DNA of 64,000 nt from Plantago elongata (Eukaryota > Streptophyta > Magnoliopsida > Lamiales > Plantaginaceae): assembly GCA_036897095.1 (NCBI GenBank), contig JAYMSP010000091.1, positions 1 to 64,000 of the forward strand. Direction: 5' to 3'. Of the stretch, positions 58,095-64,000 are shown one piece after another. The notes below the pieces were generated by a model. It ran no database searches. It saw only the letters and a list, made by a program, of their open reading frames with translations, and was not told the origin of the DNA. The position numbers were made by a program, and so were the translations under genes. How positions within the stretch are numbered: position 1 is the stretch's first letter; each line of letters starts with the position of its first letter.

Positions 58095-60330
58095 TATTTT
58101 ACTTCACAATTATTTGCAAATTGGGAGCAGTCAGTAAACTGGCAATAATCTGACACAAAAAAGATATGCTGTTAGGTATAAGACAACCTAATTAAACAAT
58201 ATTATCTCTATTTTTCTACTAATAAAACAAGTTTATGTATAATAATACGTAATTAGTAAACTTGGTTACATGCTAAGCAGTTTTATGTCACTAACAACCA
58301 CCAATAATGACTAGTGACAAAGAAAAAAGCATAGTGTAATAACTAGAAAAACCTTATCTCTTACAACGTCATGGAGGATCTTAAAGTGGGCAAAAACGAC
58401 ACTAAACATGATTATTTTGTACTAATAAGATTTTTAGGACACTTTTTTGAATGTTAATAGAATGAAGTAGCATAGGAGTTTTGACTTGTTAGGAGGAGTG
58501 ATAGGATCGGCCATAATCATGGTACTTAGAAACTTTAATGATGAGCTAAATCGTGCTTTATGGATCGTTAGTTTTGGCCTAAATGCGTAGCCACTTATCA
58601 GCAAAAATCTTGCTTTTTGGATTAACAATATCCTTGTTAATCATCAGAATGGAAAGCCAATTACTACCTAGTCGATAGGCCTTTTGAGTACAAAGCTACA
58701 AATTGCATTTTTTTTTATTTAGCTTTACAATTTATTATCTTTTCTTAATCTTTTTCATCAAATTTATTCCTATTTTACATAGTTGAAAATTGAAATATCT
58801 TCAATGGGTCCTTATAAAAACTCATCATTTGGTGAAAAGTCATAATGACTAGTATTTTACCAAAATAGTGAATGAGTTGTGAGTAATTCATACAATGAAT
58901 GTGCAAGAATTCACATCCCTCCCATTCTACATGTGAGTGGTATGGTTCGAAGATGATTTTCCTCAATTTAATGTTCACCGGTGAAAATCCTTATAAGTAG
59001 TATTTCATAATTTTAATTCTCAATTTAATGTTAACCGTTGAAAATTATTATAAATAGTAATTAATTTCATAATTTTAATTCCGAGACATCCGAAAAACCA
59101 TGTACCCAATTTCACTCCTTGCTTCCTTGACTGGAATTGACCCTATTTTACCTTAATTTTATTTCGATCTATATTTCCCATAAAACCAAGACGAATTCAC
59201 AGGTCAATAAGGTAAAAAAAGGTAATTTTAGAACTTCTAATTCTATATCTCAAGTTCTCAACAGACAATGTCACACCGAATTCATAATGATGTGAACAAA
59301 CTCGGCCTTGAATTCATTCTTACTAATTCGACTTCGTAAACATTTATAAATATTTAACAACACAACTGAATTTTATAAGGTAAATCGCCATTAAATTTGA
59401 TTATAAAAATCAAGGGGTTGTTTGAGAAACAATTGTAATTGATTCATTTGACTTGATCAACAGTGATTTGGTCTAATATACACGTTAAATATTCCATTTT
59501 AATTCAATTCCAAACACAATTTTACCAAAATCCTTCCAAATGTCAATTCAAATTATATATCAATCACCATCGTTACAAGGCAAATCCCAATGAGTAAACT
59601 AAGCAACAATGCTAAAGAGGATTATTTACACTTATCATCATCAATCTAAACAGATTCTCATTTGGCTCCAGTTAGTCTATCGATCTTCATATAGTATTAG
59701 GCAAGTAACTATCATAGTGCCAGTAAAAATGTGTTGGAACAAATTCATCTCAAGTTAAACAAACACAAGTGTTCAACTTGAGAACACTTTCCCACAGCAA
59801 GTTGAGTCAGAGCAGCAAACTCTACCTGAACATATTGAAAAGTCTCAAACTCAAAAGAGAATTTGATAACACAATGCCATTTTACACTCACACCCTTCAC
59901 AAATTTGGCCTTCTCATCCACACCACTGTTTACTTCCAAGAATTACACCAGTCCAGTTTGCAGAGATTGGAAACACAAGAAGAAGCAACTTACAATTGGG
60001 ATCCATCTTGACAACTAAGACCATGTTCTTATCTGAACTGTATAATTTAGCAGAGCTGAACTGAATTGATCTTAACTGAATTTGCAGACGAAAACAAAAG
60101 TAAGAAGAATCCAATTTTGCCAATTCTCAGAAGAAGAAGAAAAGAGCAGAAAAATTGAACAAGTGAAGATTCATTCCATTTGAGGTAGAAAGAACAATAA
60201 AGATATGTATATACTACAGAAGAAGCCAAGAAGGGCAGTTGAATACAAAATTGTGAAGTTCCATTCCATTCCATTTCAATCCAAGGCTAAAAATCTAATC
60301 CTATTTACAGTCTATCTAAGAAAAACCCAT
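58095..60330. other. Gene-free stretch downstream of the DVL gene
   Basis: AT-rich. 59413-59580 starts AAGGGGTTGTTTGAGAAACA and ends with a loose complement (ATTCCAAACACAATTTT), perhaps another small MITE. Part near 60300 should be DVL 3' UTR. No gene seen. Confidence 0.4.
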
Positions 60331-60334
60331 CAAA

Positions 60335-60499
60335 CTAATCATGATAACAGAGAAGCATGACGACACATCGTCTAATGATGTAAAGCTTGGCCCTTTGTTC
60401 TCTAAGAACTCTTCCAAGGCCTCTGCTAGAAATCCTTCTCTTGCTGTTGCTGGTTGTGGTGCTGGTTGTGGAGTTGGAGTTGATGATGCTGATCTTCAT
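60335..60499 (-). CDS. DVL/ROTUNDIFOLIA-like small polypeptide
   Basis: A 54-residue plant-specific peptide of the DEVIL/RTFL family. Overexpression of family members in Arabidopsis shortens leaves and siliques by limiting longitudinal growth; they act at the plasma membrane. A single exon starts at 60499. Residues 2-20 are Ser/Thr/Asn-rich ([11 protein letters not shown]). Residues 26-54 are the RTF domain: [20 protein letters not shown], then VVMLLCYHD. The [20 protein letters not shown] pattern of the family is matched except that the usual Trp near the end is Tyr here. The CDS is too short for most gene finders. A TATATAA lies ~100 bp upstream. Flanked by gene-free DNA. Confidence 0.93.
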   Translation of the reverse strand: MKISIINSNSTTSTTTSNSKRRISSRGLGRVLREQRAKLYIIRRCVVMLLCYHD

Positions 60500-60596
60500 T
60501 TTTGAGTGAGTCTTGATGAATCTTTTGTTGAGTGTTTGATTGAAGTGATGAGATGATATTGAGATTGAATGAAGATGAGATGGGAGATGGGGTTGG

Positions 60597-60603
60597 TTAT
60601 ATA
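60597..60603 (-). promoter_or_regulatory. TATA box of the DVL gene
   Basis: TATATAA on the minus strand, ~98 bp before the start codon, within CCTATATAACC. A good match in word and spacing. Confidence 0.55.
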
Positions 60604-60609
60604 GGAAAT

Positions 60610-61305
60610 GTGGTCCAAAAATAAGGCATTGGTTTAGACATGAAAGGTCGTGCAGTGCTCCCTAGCTCACCAGACCAGTACCATACCCCACACACGCCAT
60701 GTAGGACCCTCTCCCCCACTTGGGATGGATGAACATCATTTTATTTATTAATCTATCCGACTCGATTGTTAATAACGAAACAATTTAGTTTTACACGAAT
60801 TTTAAGAAAAACATCTAAATATGATTAAAAATGAGTTTCAAATATGAAAGTTTATGTGGCCCGAATAACGTATAGTTAAAAATAATTTGTATTGTGGAAG
60901 TTATTTTCATAAATATAAAATTATTTTATTTTGGTGAGACGTTAAAAATGAAAAAATATTTTAACTTTTAAGGAAACGGAATTAGTATTAATCATTATAC
61001 TACTATTTGCATTTTCATTACTGCTCTAGAGAAACAAACAAATTTGAAATTGAATTAGTGTGTGAATTTAATTTCTTCTCTTTTAAAAGGTTCAGGAATG
61101 CATTTGTGTGTTTAATTTGTTCTGTTCTCTGTTTTAAGGGTCATAATCGGAATATTTTACTACACATTCGAATTTAGTCTTTCAATTCAAATTGATGTTC
61201 ATGTAATTTTAATATTGCATTTTAAAGTTGTAGCCAAACACTCTAAATGCATTTCTAATCTTCTTAATTTCATTTTCAAGGCAATCAAATGTTACTGGTC
61301 GGTCA
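60610..61305. other. Upstream region of the DVL gene, otherwise gene-free
   Basis: A GC-richer stretch with CCACACACGCCATGTAG (60689-60705) may be promoter. The rest is AT-rich without features. Confidence 0.35.
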
Positions 61306-61312
61306 AAGTTAA

Positions 61313-61461
61313 GGGGCTGATTGGCATGACATTTGAATGGTGATTTTGGTGAAATTGTATTTGGAATGAAATTGAAATGAGGATATTTGAAGTGTATTTT
61401 AGACCAAATCACTGTTCATTGAGCTAAATGGGGACATTTAAATGCTTGGCCAATCAGCCCC
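61313..61461. mobile_element. MITE with GGGGCTGATTGGC ends
   Basis: A 149-bp element starts GGGGCTGATTGGCATGACAT and ends with the complement (GGCCAATCAGCCCC). The first 13 bases of the inverted ends are perfect and the match goes on to about 28 bp (CATTTGAATG / CATTTAAATG). The flanks are TAA and TGA. This fits the PIF/Harbinger type. Confidence 0.75.
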
Positions 61462-61464
61462 TGA

Positions 61465-62750
61465 ATCTCTTGTTGATATGTAACGTATTTAATTTTGTCG
61501 GAAAATTAAAAATCATACATCAATTGGACGTATGTTGTTTAATGTATCTAGATGGGACAATATCGCTATAATATACTTAAACTGACAGTGTAGTATTATA
61601 ATATCATTAAATAATATTTACCGCTTCATAATTTTATATGGAAGATGCAAAATGGGTAAGCAAGATTAATATTTATTTGAGAAGCCTATGAGAGTATGTG
61701 TTACTTGAGTTTGGACAGTATGAACGTATTTGTGAGCTCACATGCTTAAATGGATTATATTGACCGAGCAATCAATGTTGCAGTTATGAAACCACGAGCA
61801 CAACATTTCATCACAAATGGTACGTTTCTCAAACCGATCGAAGGCACACTGTATATCTTCAGTCAGTTTGTACAAAATATAATTAGAAACTGTATATATA
61901 CCATACTCCATAGACGGTAAACTTCTACAGGTGGATGATTAAGGTACGAATTGGTATAGAATTTAAGTTGATTTTTTTAATTGAAATTAACTTTTTTATA
62001 TACGAAAAATGTTCAATTTAAATGGGAAGATGATCACTCTAATAATATAACAAACAGAGCTTAAAGTTATTTCTAAGTTAAGGTCTGGTGTTATAAAAAA
62101 CAGGTGAACTACATTTTGGCTCCTTAAATTTCACAATAACGCTGTAATCTTTGTAATTTCAATAATAACATATATTAATTTATAAAATAATTTTGCATTA
62201 CTCGACTAAAAACAAACTTCGCGTGGAAATTAAAATACAAATTACAAACCATCCTTTTGAAATATATTGAAATTTCATATATTTGACCTTATGCATGTTC
62301 ATTCTATTTTATCAAACTTTAATTTTAGTTAAACCATGTCCTCTTTAACTAAAAACTTCTTCATTTTCATTCAATTCAATTTAGCATTGCTTAGTTATAT
62401 TTTACGCTACAATGCAATCCAACTCAAGTTTATTAAATTCAATTAATAAAGTTACCGTCCAAGATAACATAGTTTTATAATTTACTTCATTAAATAATCT
62501 AATATTGCTTAAATGAAATGAAATTATATAAAAACTGATTAAATACAACACCGCATATACAATAAAATTATATAGTATGTTTTCAGAATACTATACTTAG
62601 CTCTAGCAAGATGTGTATTGTGTTGGCATTACCCACCAACATAATGGGGTCAGCCATCGCTTCAATCCGCTAACATGTTTCCATAGTTTATGAACTGCAT
62701 TATATTACACACCAAATTATGATGGGGAAAAGACCTTACAACTATTTCAT
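61465..62750. other. Gene-free stretch
   Basis: AT-rich; nothing supported. Confidence 0.4.
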
Positions 62751-62753
62751 TTC

Positions 62754-62932
62754 TAGTATTATAATTACACTTGTAGCCGAGTGGTAAGTTGAGACATCCC
62801 GTAACCATGAGATCACGGGTTTAATATTTCGAAATGGGTGATTATATTCTCTGAATAGAGATTGATGGATTTTCATCTAGAATCGATTGATAAATTCGTC
62901 TTATATAACAATTGTAATTGTAATACTATATT
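62754..62932 (+). mobile_element. SINE-like element (family 2) with imperfect inverted ends
   Basis: Inside is a tRNA-like head: TGTAGCCGAGTGGTAAGTTG (A-box) and CACGGGTTTAATATTTCGAA (decayed B-box), as at 22945. The ends CTAGTATTATAATTACAC.. and (complement) ATAGTATTACAATTACAA.. agree at 19 of 22 positions. A tRNA-like head combined with inverted ends is unusual. Confidence 0.5.
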
Positions 62933-62934
62933 TT

Positions 62935-63325
62935 ATGTTTAATAATAAATTAAAAAAATTACACTTGATTGAATCCGCCTAGACTAGGCAACAAGGAAAA
63001 CTGAAAATTGAGTTGAATCCCACTGAATATTGCACAACCTTACCACTTTCACTTATTAAAGTGATGAAGTGTGATTAGATGACTAATCATGTCATCAACA
63101 CTAACTTTTTGACTCAATGAACTGCATGCGTTTGTGCGGGATTATCAAATTACTCATTGCATTATCTCGTGCTGTGATGCAAATCATTTGGTGTGGAATT
63201 ATTAATCATTGTTATTAGAAAGATATGAAATGTCATTAATTAATTATTGTACCTTCGGGACATTGGCTCTTTAGTAATCACTAAAGGCAGAAAACAAAGT
63301 GGGAATTACAATTTACGTTGTATCT
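62935..63325. other. Gene-free stretch
   Basis: Nothing supported. Confidence 0.4.
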
Positions 63326-63589
63326 CTTGAAATAAAATTTACCGAATTGAACTGAACTGAAAGAAGGTATAAATTATAACTAAGATTGTGTTCTATTCAA
63401 CTGAAAATCATTTCAGTTCAGTCCAGTTCAGTTCAGTTCGGTTCGACTTAATTATAGTTTATACCTTACTTCAGTCCAGTCCAGTTTAATTCAGTTGAGT
63501 AAATCTCAGTTGAAGAGAATACATCCTAATTCAAAATGAACTGAATTGAATTGAACTGAAGTGAATTAATTTTCAATTGAAAATAACAC
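63326..63589. mobile_element. Outer TTCAG-rich MITE, interrupted by another copy
   Basis: The left part (to 63380) reads GAACTGAACTGAAAGAAGGT ATAAATTATAAC. The right part (from 63530) reads AATGAACTGAATTGAATTGA and ends TTTTCAATTGAAAATAACAC. Both are the two halves of one copy, split at its centre by the copy at 63384. Confidence 0.6.
63384..63526. mobile_element. Inner TTCAG-rich MITE with TAA duplication
   Basis: It begins GATTGTGTTCTATTCAACTG and ends TCTCAGTTGAAGAGAATACA TCC. TAA flanks it at 63381-63383 and 63527-63529. Best preserved copy of the family, inserted in the TATAAATTATAACTAA centre of a relative. Confidence 0.7.
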
Positions 63590-64000
63590 CGCTCCAAGTT
63601 ATGCTCAATTGTGAATGTTGACATGGTTCTACTAAAGGGAAAGTAGTGGGTTCCTTCCAGTCCTATACTGATCAATTTGTGCTAGGTGGGCAATTGAACT
63701 CATTTATATATCATAATCTAGCTTATCTAATCTTTTAATCAACCTTATATAATTTTAATTCACGATATATTTTAAATTACATTTTAAAGATCGAATATTT
63801 TCGAGAGCTTGTTAACTCTTCCCTGCCGTACACCTTCTACAGACTACAATTATTACATAATTTTGTAAGTTGGCTTAAAGTAAAAGTGTATATTCGAGTG
63901 AACTTGTTAAATAAAGTATTAATCCGACTTACTCGAGCGACAAGTTGAATTCATTACACTAATATAAAGTAGTGTATGTACCGAGCTTTACATATACAAA
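63590..64000. other. Gene-free right edge
   Basis: AT-rich; nothing supported. Confidence 0.4.

Noticed and set aside
59413-59580. Possible MITE starting AAGGGGTTGTTTGAG
   Set aside because: The inverted right end is too loose and no target duplication is visible.

Overview
The window is nuclear DNA of a flowering plant, very probably a eudicot: AT-rich, with short phase-consistent GT-AG introns, plant-specific gene families (TCP, NAC/SOG1, CLE, DVL/RTFL, TMO5-type bHLH) and many small plant transposon remnants. Nothing in it identifies the species. Most open frames over 60 codons are chance; eight host genes can be read with confidence, one of them (DVL) only 54 residues long.

Layout. 1-1364: remnants of a DDX3-type DEAD-box helicase (-) and a small SINE. 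1781-2205: ribosomal protein S30 (-). 2600-5400: LINE pieces, a GRF-like fragment, a transposon-like lysine-rich tail and a higher-order tandem repeat. 6751-6984: CLE peptide precursor (-). 8916-11269: YJU2/CCDC130 splicing factor (+). 12660-14289: Cassandra-like TRIM with a tandem array. 15.9-23 kb: a GC-rich patch, a Gypsy-like LTR and a partial Copia element. 27659-29538: CYC/TB1-class TCP gene (-). 30-38 kb: gene-free, with MITEs, SINEs and LINE tails. 38605-41317: TMO5-LIKE/bHLH30-type regulator (+). 42467-42965: second Cassandra locus. 44585-49987: 14-exon membrane RING protein (+). 51101-54822: SOG1-type NAC factor (+). 56764-57303: a MITE split by a solo LTR. 60335-60499: DVL/RTFL peptide (-). 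61-64 kb: more MITEs and SINE-like pieces.

The genes are independent single-copy units, each with its own promoter, and do not form a cluster or pathway. Several act in development (CLE, TCP, bHLH, DVL), two in RNA and protein synthesis (YJU2-like, S30), one in the DNA-damage response (SOG1) and one probably in membrane-linked ubiquitination.

The most interesting observation is in the TCP gene. The 3' part of its coding region is present twice in tandem, and each copy carries an AGGT at the same place. Splicing from the first GT to the second AG gives a 403-residue protein with one module. A second acceptor gives a 489-residue protein with both modules in frame. This looks like an intron born from a tandem duplication. 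Also notable are the 5S-rRNA-bearing Cassandra relics with tandem amplification, a TTCAG-rich MITE family that has inserted into itself, and a three-part higher-order repeat next to a LINE fragment.
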